Notes: a model not told the origin generated them from the sequence alone. A DNA stretch of 64,000 nt from SG8-4 sp964598225 (GCA_964598225.1 CAZRBG010000022.1:1-64000), one strand, 5' to 3'; positions 33,865 through 43,702 are shown, counted from the stretch's first letter. Numbers and translations are program-made.

Positions 33865-36354
33865 ATGAGAAATAGCAGAAAAGCATTTTTGGCAATAGCA
33901 TTTTTGGCGTTCTTCTCCTCTGGCAGGATGGCCCGTGCAATAACGCTCGAAGAAACAATCGAGAAGCTCGAAACGCACAGATTCGGCCAGAACCAGCAGG
34001 TACTCGATCTCCTGCGAGAAACGGCTGTGACATCCTATTCCGATTCGGACCTGCGAAAGAAACTCAACGACGGATTGATCCGCATCTTAGACAGCGACGC
34101 GGCTTACGACGCCAAGCAGTTTGCCTGTCGTCAACTGGCCCTGACCGCGACCGAGCGGCACATACCGGTTCTGGCCCGTCACCTCGGCGACGAGAAGATG
34201 ACTCACATGGCGCTGTACGTGCTGACACATATAGACGGTCCCAGAGTTGACCGGGTTTTAGTCTCGGCGCTCGAGAGAACAACCGGCAACGCCAGGCTCG
34301 GCATAATAACCATGCTGGGCAATCGGCGGTGCGTCGACGCGGCGGAGCCTCTGGGAAAGCTGATGCTTTCAGACGATGAGCAGACCTCCATCGCAGCGAT
34401 AAAGGCCCTGGGGCGCATCAGCACTGCCGCGGCATATTCACAATTCGAGTCACATGACATGTTAAATGAGCCGCAAGCTGAGCACAGCCACGCCAAGAAA
34501 ATGGCTGTCGCCCATGCCAATCTGGACTTTGCCGACAGGTTTCTGGCCGACGGAATGAACAAAAAGGCCGAGCAGCGCTACCGGTTCGCCTTCAATGAGC
34601 ACAATCCGTCACATATAAGGGCAACCGGTCTGAAAGGCCTGGCCAAGACTTTGGGCGAAAAAGCCGGGCCGTTCGTCGCCCGGGCGATGAGAAGCAACGA
34701 CAAACAGCTTTACGGCATGACGGCAACAATCATACGGACCGTACCCGAGAAGAAAACCGCCGAGGCATTTGTGGGCGAATTTGCTGAATTGGAACCTAAC
34801 GTTCAGGTTCTGCTGATAAACGCTTTAGCCGCTCGCCGCGACGGTGCGGCTTTGGACATTATTAAAGATGCTTGCAGGAATCAGGATGTCGCTGTGAAGC
34901 GAGCTGCCCTAACCGCCTTGGGAAAGGTCGGCGACGAATGCTGCGTCCCCTTGTTAGTCGAAAATGCCGCAGTTGACAGCCTGGCAAAACTGCCGGGTGA
35001 AAAGGTTAATTCCGCACTTGTGAAACGGCTGCGCGACGGCAACAGCACTGAAAAGGCCGTGACATGTCGGGCGCTGCTTGCGCGAGACGCTGTCGAGGCA
35101 GCTCCGGCGCTGCTTGAAGTAGCAAGGACAGGAGATTCCTCCCTTAGAGCCGAGGCGATCAAAGCTCTTCACGACCTGGCGGGACCGCGTGAGATATCTG
35201 TGCTGCTTGATCTGATCTTCATCGTCGAGCCAGCCGAGACGGATCAGCTTGGAAAGGCGCTTGCCGCGGTCGCTCTGCGGCATTCTATCCAGCAAGAGTG
35301 TACTCAGGAAATATTGCCTAAGTACGAACACGCCTCTAATGCCGATCAACGAATCGCTCTGCTTATGACTTTGGGCGCTCTCGCTCAAGAACAGGCTCTC
35401 CCAAAACTACGTGAAGCACTTCGGGATGACGACAATGAGATATGCTACGCCGCGATAAAAGCCATGAGTTCCTGGCCTGATTCCGCTCCTGCCGATGATT
35501 TGCTGGAAGTTGTCGAATCGTCGGATAATCCGACGCATCGGGTTTTGGCTCTGCGCGGTTTCATCGACCTGATCGACGCCGCGGATTTACCTGCAGATCG
35601 CAAGCTCGCTCAATATCGACGGGCAATGCAATTAGCGCTCCGGGACGCCGAGAAAAAGAAGGTGCTTTCCGTGCTTTCAAGCCTTGACACTCTGGGAGCG
35701 TTTCGGTTAGCGGCGTCTCATCTCGATAATCTGTCACTGAAAAATGAAGCGGCCCTTGCGGCATGTCGGGTCGCTCAGCAAATCTACGCAGCCAAGGGTA
35801 CGGAGATTAAGGACGATCTTGAGAGAATCGCAGCCGCCGACGTTGGCGATTCAATAAACCATCAGGCCCGGGAGATTCTTCAGAATATGAACAAGGTCAA
35901 GTTCTATATCACCGATTGGGAGGTCTCCGGCCCCTACGTTCAAAAGGGCAAGAGTTATAACCAATTGTTCGACGTTGCCTTCGCCCCGGAGATCGACGGC
36001 GGAAAAGATGCCAAGTGGCGTAAGATGCCCGCCGGGACGGACCCGGCACAACCCTGGTATCTCGATTTGCTCAAAGCCCTCAATGGCGGCGAACAGCGCG
36101 TGGCGTATCTGCGCACCAGTCTCGAATGGCCCACGAACCAACAGGTGACATTGCGCATCGGCAGCGACGACGGCGTCAAATTATGGGTAAACGGCAAGCT
36201 CGTCCACGCCAACAACGTCGCCCGGCCGTTCACCCGCGATCAGGACAGCGCCACCGCGACTTTCAAAAAAGGTGAGAACACGATTTTGATGAAGGTCACA
36301 CAGAACAACATGCCCTGGGGTGCTTCGCTGAGGATAGAGCATGAGCAGCAGTGA
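33865..36354 (+). CDS. Exported HEAT-repeat protein with C-terminal carbohydrate-binding-like domain
   Basis: An 829-residue protein with a signal peptide (about 1-27, ending ARA). Residues about 40-660 are successive alpha-helical HEAT or PBS-lyase-like repeats, for example AAIKALGRIS, AALTALGKVGDECCVPLLVE and AIKAMSSWPDS. From about 675 a beta-rich domain begins, YITDWEVSGPYVQKGKSYN, with RIGSDDGVKLWVNGKLVHAN, resembling PA14-like or sugar-binding jelly rolls in planctomycete proteins. This suggests a scaffold or adaptor at the cell surface rather than an enzyme; I infer no activity. It is downstream of the Gfo/Idh/MocA gene, with repeats between them. Confidence 0.75.
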   Translation: MRNSRKAFLAIAFLAFFSSGRMARAITLEETIEKLETHRFGQNQQVLDLLRETAVTSYSDSDLRKKLNDGLIRILDSDAAYDAKQFACRQLALTATERHIPVLARHLGDEKMTHMALYVLTHIDGPRVDRVLVSALERTTGNARLGIITMLGNRRCVDAAEPLGKLMLSDDEQTSIAAIKALGRISTAAAYSQFESHDMLNEPQAEHSHAKKMAVAHANLDFADRFLADGMNKKAEQRYRFAFNEHNPSHIRATGLKGLAKTLGEKAGPFVARAMRSNDKQLYGMTATIIRTVPEKKTAEAFVGEFAELEPNVQVLLINALAARRDGAALDIIKDACRNQDVAVKRAALTALGKVGDECCVPLLVENAAVDSLAKLPGEKVNSALVKRLRDGNSTEKAVTCRALLARDAVEAAPALLEVARTGDSSLRAEAIKALHDLAGPREISVLLDLIFIVEPAETDQLGKALAAVALRHSIQQECTQEILPKYEHASNADQRIALLMTLGALAQEQALPKLREALRDDDNEICYAAIKAMSSWPDSAPADDLLEVVESSDNPTHRVLALRGFIDLIDAADLPADRKLAQYRRAMQLALRDAEKKKVLSVLSSLDTLGAFRLAASHLDNLSLKNEAALAACRVAQQIYAAKGTEIKDDLERIAAADVGDSINHQAREILQNMNKVKFYITDWEVSGPYVQKGKSYNQLFDVAFAPEIDGGKDAKWRKMPAGTDPAQPWYLDLLKALNGGEQRVAYLRTSLEWPTNQQVTLRIGSDDGVKLWVNGKLVHANNVARPFTRDQDSATATFKKGENTILMKVTQNNMPWGASLRIEHEQQ

Positions 36355-36357
36355 ACA

Positions 36358-36380
36358 GTAGGGTGGGGCTTGCCCCACCA
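36358..36380. repeat. Interspersed palindromic repeat, family A
   Basis: GTAGGGTGGGGCTTGCCCC then ACCA. Identical to 33752 and placed between two convergent genes. Confidence 0.8.
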
Positions 36381-36386
36381 TATTTT

Positions 36387-37901
36387 CTATTCAAAGACAT
36401 CGATGACAATGCGACGATAATCGTAAAGAGAAGCTATGTCGCTCTTATCTTTTACTTCAAGGATAACATGAATCTGTCTGCCGGCCGCGTTTGAAGGAAT
36501 TTTGACGTCGGCTTCTGCCTGATTGGAATTGTTGATTTCAACGTGGCCTGTATACGTGCCGGCTTCTTTGTATATCCACCACCTGACCTCCACCTCGTCG
36601 CCGTCCGGATCCGATGTGGCCGATGCGTCAAGTGATATCTTCTGTCCGGCTTTAGCCTTGAGGCGGGCGATTGTATTGCTCTTGTCACCATTGAATGCTG
36701 CCACTGGATGATGATTGGCCTGCTGATATGGCTTGACGCACCAGTCCATGCGACAGATGAAATCATTATAAAACGCCCGGCGCCAGCGCCAGACCGGCGC
36801 GAAAATATCGTCATAGACGTCTCCGGTTTCCGGATCAGTCCATTTGTCGGCCACTTCTTTGTACACGGCGAAAGGTGCGCCTTTCTTTTCGTCCGCTCGG
36901 ATATCGCCGTGCTTGGACCAATAGTCGGTCGCTTTCTTCCTGCTGAACCTCCCGCTCCAGCCTCCCCAGTGTGGATGATCGATGTCGAAAAGCCCTTTGT
37001 TGACCAGTCCCAGCCAGGGGATAGTGCCGCCGCCTTCGAGGAAGGCAATGCGTCCGTTGCCGAACTGCCGGATGGGCCAAAGCGCGCCCAACGGGCCATG
37101 ACCGCCCTTGATGTGTTCGAGAGCCCATTGATGCTGGCCGAGACCCGAATAAGCGTGGGGCTTCCACGTATAGGGCCCGAGATTGCTGCGTTTGCCCTGG
37201 TTGTCGGCGCCGCCGTCGCCACCAGGGCCGCCATAGCAATAGGTTTGATAGTTGCTCCTGATCCAGTGAGTTGTGGGAAACTCGGCGCAGATCCATGCGC
37301 CTGCGTTGTCCTGAGCGCCGTTCTCAAAGACTCTGAGCTTGGAGACAAACCGATCCACCTCAGCCCCGCTGTGATCTTTTCGATAATCCCAAAGCGCCTG
37401 TGCGAGGGTATTTGATCCTGCGTTGACAACCACCCACACCGGCCGGGGATCGTCTTTGGTGACGGCACTGACGATCAGCTCCGAGCCCGGGCTTGTCTTG
37501 CCGTCACCGACATCAGCTATGCCGTAACCTTTCTGTCCGACCGTCACGATGCTTCTAAGATAATCCGGTTCATGCCAGCCTGAGGCGTGTTTCTTCAGGT
37601 TGTCGAGCACTCTTGCGTAGCCGTCGATGATTTTCAGAAACAACTCCGGATGCGTCACCTGTTTGTAGGGATTTCTCGACTCCGGACGAAGGTATTTTCC
37701 GGTGACGGCGATCAGTCCCTCCAGCTCGAATTCGTTAGAGCACATTATCATGTGCACCATCTGCTGCTCCTCGTCCGGCTCGTTTCCCATATCCGCCAAT
37801 ATCAGCAGACGAGGCTTCGAATTGTTTGCCCTAACCGCATTCGTCCGGGTCATGTTTAATAGAACCAATACAATCAGCAGTAACCTCGTCTTATGCTTCA
37901 C
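36387..37901 (-). CDS. DUF1593 (nucleoside hydrolase-like) exported protein (1)
   Basis: A 504-residue exported protein with a GTG start (GGAGGT about 10 bases upstream) and a signal peptide of about 25 residues. The DUF1593 N-terminal domain begins PRLLILADMGNEPDEEQQMV (about 30-49); its acidic cluster parallels the metal site of inosine-uridine nucleoside hydrolases. KDDPRPVWVVVNAGSNTLAQ is another family segment. A C-terminal Ig-like domain (about 400-504) contains DASATSDPDGDEVEVRWW. DUF1593 proteins are common in glycan-degrading bacteria and are believed to act on sugar or nucleoside bonds; the substrate is unproven. A paralogue lies at 58360-60210. Confidence 0.85.
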   Translation of the reverse strand: MKHKTRLLLIVLVLLNMTRTNAVRANNSKPRLLILADMGNEPDEEQQMVHMIMCSNEFELEGLIAVTGKYLRPESRNPYKQVTHPELFLKIIDGYARVLDNLKKHASGWHEPDYLRSIVTVGQKGYGIADVGDGKTSPGSELIVSAVTKDDPRPVWVVVNAGSNTLAQALWDYRKDHSGAEVDRFVSKLRVFENGAQDNAGAWICAEFPTTHWIRSNYQTYCYGGPGGDGGADNQGKRSNLGPYTWKPHAYSGLGQHQWALEHIKGGHGPLGALWPIRQFGNGRIAFLEGGGTIPWLGLVNKGLFDIDHPHWGGWSGRFSRKKATDYWSKHGDIRADEKKGAPFAVYKEVADKWTDPETGDVYDDIFAPVWRWRRAFYNDFICRMDWCVKPYQQANHHPVAAFNGDKSNTIARLKAKAGQKISLDASATSDPDGDEVEVRWWIYKEAGTYTGHVEINNSNQAEADVKIPSNAAGRQIHVILEVKDKSDIASLYDYRRIVIDVFE

Positions 37902-37931
37902 AATGTCTACCTCCGTTTTTTCGCTGGCCGT

Positions 37932-39473
37932 TCATCTGCGAAGCGGCGCGCTGCGGCCGCTTTTCTTGAACTCATCGAGTTTAGATTTCAGCTCCTTGAC
38001 GATTTCGGGATGCTCGAAGTAGAGATTCTTCGTTTCGCCCGGATCGGTTTCGAGATTATAGAGCTGGCCCGGCGCATCCGGTGCGGTGTCTTCGATGATG
38101 TATTGCTCCAGTCGCGGATTGCCTTTGTAGCGATTTCCGCCGGAGCCTTTGTGGTCGAGGTACTTCCACTTGCCGCGTCGAATGGCAAGAGCAAGCTTGA
38201 TAGTCTGGTGGAGCGTGTACTTTCGTACCGGCTCGTCACTTTGCTCGCCAAGCAGAACCGGCAGAATATTATAGCTGTCCTCGGCGGCATCGTTAGGAAG
38301 GCTTGCGCCAAAAAGGGCGGCACAAGTTGCCATCACATCGGTAAGACACACGGTCTGATCGCTGGTCGATCCGGCTGCTATCCGGCCCGGCCAGCGGGCG
38401 ATGAACGGCACGCGGTGCCCCCCTTCCCACTGATCGCGTTTCATGCCGCGCCACGGGCGCGCTCCGTCATGATTTTGATCCCGGCGCATCGCGACAACCG
38501 TGGGCACTTCCGGTCCGTTGTCACTGGAGAAAATAACCAGTGTGTTTTCGGCGACACCAAGTCGTTCGAGCGTTTTCAGCAGTTCTCCGACGATGTAGTC
38601 CATCTCAAAAATGAAATCTCCGTGAGGGCTGGCGTCGGTTTTACCTTTGAACTGATCTGCAGGGAATGACGGCAGATGAACCGCCTGCATTGAGTGGAAC
38701 AAAAAGAAGGGCTTGTCGGGATTGGACTTGACGTGCTGCTCGAGGAATTTTTTACTCTTTTCCAGAAATACGAGGTCAACCTCTTCCAAATTGAAGTCCG
38801 GCGCGATCATGCCGGGCCGATTGTCGCGGGAATAAGGATGCTTGGGAAGCGGTGAGCGATCCACGATATGAGTTGGGGGAACCGGCACGCGGTCGCCGTC
38901 GATGTAAGCGTAGAGCCAATCGGTCGTGGGGCAACATGCCGTGCCGAAGAACCGGTCGAAGCCGCGGTCGATCGGGCCTCCCTGGATCGGGCGGGAAAAA
39001 TCGACCTGCTTGACGGCGCCGAGACCATTTTTGTTGATCGGATTGCCGTTCTTATCGAAGAAAGTCGTGCCGACGTGCCATTTGCCGAAGCACGCTGTTG
39101 CGTAGCCCGTGTCCCGTAACATCTGCGGCAATGTGAGCCGTCCCTCTTCGATCAGGCACGGACCGCCAACGCCGGTAAATACACCACGCATGCCTGTCCG
39201 AAACGCCATCCGGCCGGTCAGCAGACTGTAGCGAGTCGGCGTGCAGACCGTCGACGGGCTGTGAGCGTCGGTAAACCGCATTCCCTGAGCGGCGAGCCTG
39301 TCCAGATTGGGGGTCGGAACCTTCGACTCGGGATTGTAACAGGCGACATCCCCATAACCGAGATCGTCGGCAAGAATGAAGAGGATATTCGGCGGCGAGG
39401 CGTTGTCTTCTGCTCGGACGGTCCCGGGCACAACGATTGCGGCTATCAGCAGAGATTTCACAAATGTTGACAT
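37932..39473 (-). CDS. Formylglycine-dependent sulfatase (2)
   Basis: A 513-residue exported arylsulfatase-like enzyme with a Sec signal (about 1-21). The metal motif is PPNILFILADDLGYGDVACY (about 27-46). The active-site segment SPSTVCTPTRYSLLTGRMAF has C-x-P-T-R for formylglycine formation. VIFSSDNGPEVP (about 340) is the second metal motif, and RPWRGMKRDQWEGGHRVPFI is the conserved segment after it. It differs in signal type and sequence from the sulfatase at 30785, so the two probably cut different sulfate positions. Its only close same-strand neighbour is the DUF1593 gene 30 bases downstream. Confidence 0.93.
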   Translation of the reverse strand: MSTFVKSLLIAAIVVPGTVRAEDNASPPNILFILADDLGYGDVACYNPESKVPTPNLDRLAAQGMRFTDAHSPSTVCTPTRYSLLTGRMAFRTGMRGVFTGVGGPCLIEEGRLTLPQMLRDTGYATACFGKWHVGTTFFDKNGNPINKNGLGAVKQVDFSRPIQGGPIDRGFDRFFGTACCPTTDWLYAYIDGDRVPVPPTHIVDRSPLPKHPYSRDNRPGMIAPDFNLEEVDLVFLEKSKKFLEQHVKSNPDKPFFLFHSMQAVHLPSFPADQFKGKTDASPHGDFIFEMDYIVGELLKTLERLGVAENTLVIFSSDNGPEVPTVVAMRRDQNHDGARPWRGMKRDQWEGGHRVPFIARWPGRIAAGSTSDQTVCLTDVMATCAALFGASLPNDAAEDSYNILPVLLGEQSDEPVRKYTLHQTIKLALAIRRGKWKYLDHKGSGGNRYKGNPRLEQYIIEDTAPDAPGQLYNLETDPGETKNLYFEHPEIVKELKSKLDEFKKSGRSAPLRR

Positions 39474-39521
39474 TATGCACTTTCCTTCGTTTGTTTCCCG
39501 TTTCGTAGGATCAGGAGCATC

Positions 39522-41978
39522 TCATCGGCCCTCGATCTGCCTGATGCGTGCGGCGAATCCATATTGCTGCTGCTCGTTGAGACCCGGAAGCATTAGCCCA
39601 ATCGAATAAACTTCCCGGGCCTTTGAGTATTGCTGCTGATTCTCGTAGATGTCGCCGAGCAGAAAATAGGCATCTGCATAAGGGATCTGCCTGTCCGTTA
39701 TGTTTTTAAGGACTTCGGTTGCCTGCTCGATTGAACCGCTCTGCCTCAGGTAAAAAGCGTACGTACAGGCGTACCTGTAATTGTCCGGCTGCAACTTCGC
39801 GGCCTTGCGGCACCATTTAAGCGCTTCAGACATGTGGTCTTCGGCCAGCATGACGCCGAGATTATAGGCTGCGACCGCCGAATTCGGATCAATCGACAGC
39901 GTTTTTCGGAACGCTTTCTCGGCTTCTTCCATGCGACTCTGCTCGGCCAGCAGCATACCGAGATTGAGATGTGCCGCGACGCTGTTGGGATCGATTTCGA
40001 GCGCTTCCTTCAGTGAAGCTTCCGCCTTTTCGTTTTGGCCGGCGGCGTTATAGGCGAGTGAAGCGTTCACATAAGGCGGAAGATAATCCGGCCGCAGCTT
40101 GATCGACTCGTTGAATGCTGAAATAGCCCGGTCGTACTCTCGGCGGTCCATGTGAAAATTGCCGAGGTTGTAATGTGATACGTAGTCGTCGGGCCGCGCG
40201 CTGAGTGCAGCCTTGAGTTCCGCCGTCGCCGCCGCAAGTGTTCGCCTGTCAGAATCCCGCAGCATCTCTCGCGGCACGCTCGCCAGTGAAGCAGCGGCAC
40301 GGACCCGAACAAGCCGATACTCATCGCGAGTCGCGTCCAGCAGGGCTTTGAAGGATGTATCCGTCAGATTCGTGCCGAGAACATCAGCCGCAGCGGACCT
40401 GACCAGAGGCGACGGATCCTTCTGCAAAGCATTCATTAGCACCGGCAATTTCTCATCAGAATCATTCGCTCTAAGCAGCCGGATCAGCGATGTGGCGACT
40501 ATCTCGTCTCGATCCGGCTTGCCTATGTATTCGAGAATGTCGTCCAGGACCTTCCAATCCCGTACGCGGGCCGCCTTAATCAGATTACCAGTTTCGAGAA
40601 TAGCCTGTTGATAATCGTCTTCATGCCACTGCCTCACGTATTCATCCGCCCATTCGGCGCTTTGATCGCTGTGGCACAGATTGCACGCATTGGGGCTCTT
40701 GAACGCAATCGTCGCCGCAGGCGCCGGCGGACGCATCGAGTGGTCGCTGCGAGTCATCCGGGCGAATTCCGTCGTCGGCATGTGGCAGGCTACGCACTTG
40801 TTCCCCTCACTGTTAGCGGCATGGTGAGTATGGTCCGTCGCGTTTTCCACGCGCTCAGCGTGACACGGCAGGCACACGTGGTTGGCCGGGCCGGGCCCGA
40901 CGAAGCGGTAGCGCCCGCTGGAGGTGTGACAGTGCATGCAGTCGAGCTTTCCCGATTTGACGCACGGACTCATCCGCCAGGTTGTGTAGGTGTAGTTCTC
41001 GCCAAGATCTCGCCCGTCGGGGTAATAATCCTGATGCTCCAAAGTGACGAGATCGAAGTGATCGAAGTATCGCTCGCCGGCCCCGAACGATGGGCTAACC
41101 GGCGATAGCTTTGCGTGGCACGAGGCGCACTGCGAGTTGGTCTGCTCGACGTTGAAATTCTTGGCGCTGACGAGCTTCAGATCTTCCGGGGTCTCGCCTT
41201 TGGAAGCAGCGGCCAAAAAAGTCTCGACGTGCTCGCCGCCGGGTCCGTGACAGGTCTCGCAGTTAATCCCCGGCTCGCTCCACGTCGTGTGGTACGTGTC
41301 GGTAGCAGGGTCGTAGTTGGTCGAAAGCTGGCTGACGTGGCAGCCGTGGCAGGATGTGTTGAAAGTATAGAACGGATCGGTCCATTCCAGAGGGGTATCC
41401 TCATCGGCATCCGGGAAGTGCCGCACAGCACTTTTCGCGGTCTCGAACCACTCTTTGCGCCGAATATCGTATGCTAACGGCAGCACCTGAAGCCGGCCCC
41501 GCTCCATCGGCGTCAGAAAATAATAAACGTTCCTTCCGCCGAGTGCGTGGGCGATACAGTAAGCTTTACTGTCGTCCGGGCCGGTCGGCGGGCGTGTCGC
41601 GGGCAACGTGTCGCGGGCATCCTGCCCGCGATTCGAGGGCGGGACGCCCTCGCCACGAAACTCCCTCACAAGCCCCCCTGCCGGGCCAAGCTCCACGGTG
41701 TATTCGTACTCGCCTATCTTGATCGGCTCGGATAACGGCTCAAGCTCATTCGCGGCAAATTCCGGCGTGTAAGGCTGCATCGCCAGGCCGTGGTGCGAAG
41801 TCGCCCAGAGCTTGTAGAACTCCTCGTGGCACTGACGACAGCTCACCGAACCGGCGTAACCGGCCGGACTGCTCGTGCGATCGGGTCGCCAGAAAATGAA
41901 GACGCCCACAACCAGCGAAAACAGAACCAGAAGAACTGCCGCTATGTAAAAAATGTATGAATGCGTTCGTTTTCCCAT
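39522..41978 (-). CDS. Membrane-anchored octaheme c-type cytochrome with HEAT and TPR repeats
   Basis: An 818-residue protein with an N-terminal anchor (about 9-30). Eight CxxCH haem sites lie in the first half: CRQCH, CHGCH, CETCH, CASCH, CMHCH, CLPCH, CVACH and CNLCH. After these, HEAT-like helices cover about 470-590 (LIRLLRANDSDEKLPVLMNA), and TPR repeats about 600-810 (HYNLGNFHMDRREYDRAISA, AAYNLGVMLAEDHMSEALKW). It resembles cytochrome c-554/multihaem nitrite-reductase-like proteins joined to TPRs. Residues near 108-130 (RGEGVPPSNRGQDARDTL) are encoded by a palindromic repeat inserted in frame. Likely a periplasmic electron-transfer or reductase protein; the partner is unknown. Confidence 0.85.
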   Translation of the reverse strand: MGKRTHSYIFYIAAVLLVLFSLVVGVFIFWRPDRTSSPAGYAGSVSCRQCHEEFYKLWATSHHGLAMQPYTPEFAANELEPLSEPIKIGEYEYTVELGPAGGLVREFRGEGVPPSNRGQDARDTLPATRPPTGPDDSKAYCIAHALGGRNVYYFLTPMERGRLQVLPLAYDIRRKEWFETAKSAVRHFPDADEDTPLEWTDPFYTFNTSCHGCHVSQLSTNYDPATDTYHTTWSEPGINCETCHGPGGEHVETFLAAASKGETPEDLKLVSAKNFNVEQTNSQCASCHAKLSPVSPSFGAGERYFDHFDLVTLEHQDYYPDGRDLGENYTYTTWRMSPCVKSGKLDCMHCHTSSGRYRFVGPGPANHVCLPCHAERVENATDHTHHAANSEGNKCVACHMPTTEFARMTRSDHSMRPPAPAATIAFKSPNACNLCHSDQSAEWADEYVRQWHEDDYQQAILETGNLIKAARVRDWKVLDDILEYIGKPDRDEIVATSLIRLLRANDSDEKLPVLMNALQKDPSPLVRSAAADVLGTNLTDTSFKALLDATRDEYRLVRVRAAASLASVPREMLRDSDRRTLAAATAELKAALSARPDDYVSHYNLGNFHMDRREYDRAISAFNESIKLRPDYLPPYVNASLAYNAAGQNEKAEASLKEALEIDPNSVAAHLNLGMLLAEQSRMEEAEKAFRKTLSIDPNSAVAAYNLGVMLAEDHMSEALKWCRKAAKLQPDNYRYACTYAFYLRQSGSIEQATEVLKNITDRQIPYADAYFLLGDIYENQQQYSKAREVYSIGLMLPGLNEQQQYGFAARIRQIEGR
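41590..41658. repeat. Palindromic GC-rich repeat inserted in a coding frame
   Basis: CGCGGGCATCCTGCCCGCG is followed by GAGGGCGGGACGCCCTC, two adjacent palindromes. Together they encode about 20 residues of the cytochrome (RGEGVPPSNRGQDARDTL). The length preserves the reading frame. Confidence 0.7.
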
Positions 41979-42129
41979 TATTCTCGTACTATTATGAATT
42001 TACATCAGGATTTCACAGCCGGTTTCTGCAACATTGTACCAAACAGACTGAAAAAAATCGTACCCTATTTCCCGGCCAAACACGTACCCGGCAGTTACGT
42101 TTGGCATTATCTCGGGCGACTGGTCCGAC

Positions 42130-42990
42130 TCATCTCACGTTGCGGACCGCTTCGATTGACCGGAGCAGGCTTTCGATGCCGCCGGCGGCAAGGAAATTCT
42201 CGGGAAAGATTTCGAGGATGACGGTCTTATTGTAGCCGTTGTTAGTCAGCAAACGGATGAACTCTTTCCAGGGAACGGTGTCGTAAACAAGCGGATGGTG
42301 ATCGTCGCCGCAGACGTCGTGGCAGTGGACGTGACCGACGCATTTCAGAAATTCTGCCGGCGGAAATAGCGGCACGCCGTAGCGCTGGTGATTCATGAAT
42401 GCGTGCCCGAAATCCCAGCATGCTCGGACTCGACTTCGCGTGACGACCTCCAGCAGCTCCTCGTACGTATCGCCGATGCGGTGGATGGGTTCGTCGGGAT
42501 TGGGGCTGATCTGCAATTCCGCGATGGGCCGGACTCGCGGCGCGTTACGTCCGCACCAGTGGCGCGCCCACGAGAAGAACGAGATCGACCGCTCGATGAG
42601 TTCACTGCGGGAATGGTCGGCCCTTGTGGCGGCGGCATGAATGTTGACGACGACCGACGACTGCTGCCGGGATGATATTTCAGCCGCGACATACAGAAAT
42701 CGCTGATGAAGCACCCTGCATGCGTTGTCTTCATCCGTCGAGAAGAATGCCGGATTCGCATTGGTATGCTCCGAGTATGGGTGCAGCGAGATCTCCAGTC
42801 CCGCATCGCGGCAGCAGGCGACGTGCTCAGCCAGCGCTTCTGGATCGGTTTCCGGCCCGACCGGCGTTTCCACGCTCGCAAAGCCCGATTTCGCGAGATA
42901 TTCAGGGATATCGCGCGTGCCGAACAATTCACGATACGTTTTCTCGTTCGCGAATCCGATATCGAGTTTTGTGCCGATAGCTATGTCCAT
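42130..42990 (-). CDS. Sugar phosphate isomerase/epimerase-like TIM-barrel protein
   Basis: A 286-residue cytoplasmic protein of the xylose-isomerase-like barrel superfamily. It begins MDIAIGTKLDIGFANEKTY, with SGFASVETPVGPETDPEALA, LEISLHPYSEH (metal His), RVRPIAELQISPNPDEPIHR (Glu), RACWDFGHAFMNHQRYG (Asp and His), VGHVHCHDVCGDDHHPLVYD and VILEIFPENFL (final Glu). The motif order matches the metal site of this superfamily. It is the second such protein in the window but shares little sequence with the one at 19806. It is divergent from the peroxiredoxin gene and about 140 bases from the cytochrome start. Substrate unknown. Confidence 0.82.
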   Translation of the reverse strand: MDIAIGTKLDIGFANEKTYRELFGTRDIPEYLAKSGFASVETPVGPETDPEALAEHVACCRDAGLEISLHPYSEHTNANPAFFSTDEDNACRVLHQRFLYVAAEISSRQQSSVVVNIHAAATRADHSRSELIERSISFFSWARHWCGRNAPRVRPIAELQISPNPDEPIHRIGDTYEELLEVVTRSRVRACWDFGHAFMNHQRYGVPLFPPAEFLKCVGHVHCHDVCGDDHHPLVYDTVPWKEFIRLLTNNGYNKTVILEIFPENFLAAGGIESLLRSIEAVRNVR

Positions 42991-43087
42991 AATCGTCGGG
43001 TCAGCACATGGTACAGTCGAACATTCTTATCAGTTGTGCAGTAAAGATTCAAGATATTCGAAGATAAAACGTTGAAAGGAGCGAAAA

Positions 43088-43702
43088 ATGCGTAAATATG
43101 TCATTTCAGTATGTGCCGGGCTGTTGTTGCTTGTGGTTTCTCTTTTACCGCTTTGGGCTGGGCAGGATGTGGCGGTTCTCAACGTCGGCGATAAGGTGCC
43201 GTTGTTTAACGCCAACGACCACCTCGGCGAGCTCTGGCAGGCGAGCAAGGTGCTCGACAGCGGCAAGTTTCTGGTGGTCTATTTCTATCCGGCAGCGATG
43301 ACCGGCGGATGCACGAAGCAGGCCTGCGCGTATCGCGATGCCTCGGCGCCGCTGGAGCAGGAGGAGATTCACGTGGTCGGCGTCAGCGCCGATCCGGTCA
43401 AGAACCTCAAATACTTCCGCGACGCGCACGGCTTGAATTTCCATCTGCTGTCCGACGTCAACGGCTGCATCGCAAAACGCTTCGGCGTGCCCATAAGGGA
43501 CGGCGGATCAATCAAACGAACGGTCCAGGGAAAAGAGGTAACACTGGAACGCCCGTTCACCTTCGCCAGATGGACCTTCATCGTAAATCCTTCTGGTAAA
43601 ATCGTATACAAAAACACCAGCGTCAACGCGGCCAAAGACTCCCAAGCCGTAATAGATTTTCTCTCAAGTCACAGGAGTAAAAGCAACACCCAGAACCGTT
43701 GA
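43088..43702 (+). CDS. Exported peroxiredoxin (AhpC/TSA, Bcp-like)
   Basis: A 204-residue thiol peroxidase with a signal peptide (about 1-24, ending LWAG), placing it outside the cytoplasm. AAAGGAG lies 6 bases before the ATG. The peroxidatic-Cys segment is VYFYPAAMTGGCTKQACAYR (about 64-83); TGGCTKQAC resembles the Bcp/PrxQ class, with a second Cys five residues on as the likely resolving Cys. LLSDVNGCIAKRFGVP follows, and WTFIVNPSGKIVYKN closes the thioredoxin fold. It would remove peroxides made by periplasmic oxidases. Export is unusual for Bcp-type proteins. Confidence 0.92.
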   Translation: MRKYVISVCAGLLLLVVSLLPLWAGQDVAVLNVGDKVPLFNANDHLGELWQASKVLDSGKFLVVYFYPAAMTGGCTKQACAYRDASAPLEQEEIHVVGVSADPVKNLKYFRDAHGLNFHLLSDVNGCIAKRFGVPIRDGGSIKRTVQGKEVTLERPFTFARWTFIVNPSGKIVYKNTSVNAAKDSQAVIDFLSSHRSKSNTQNR

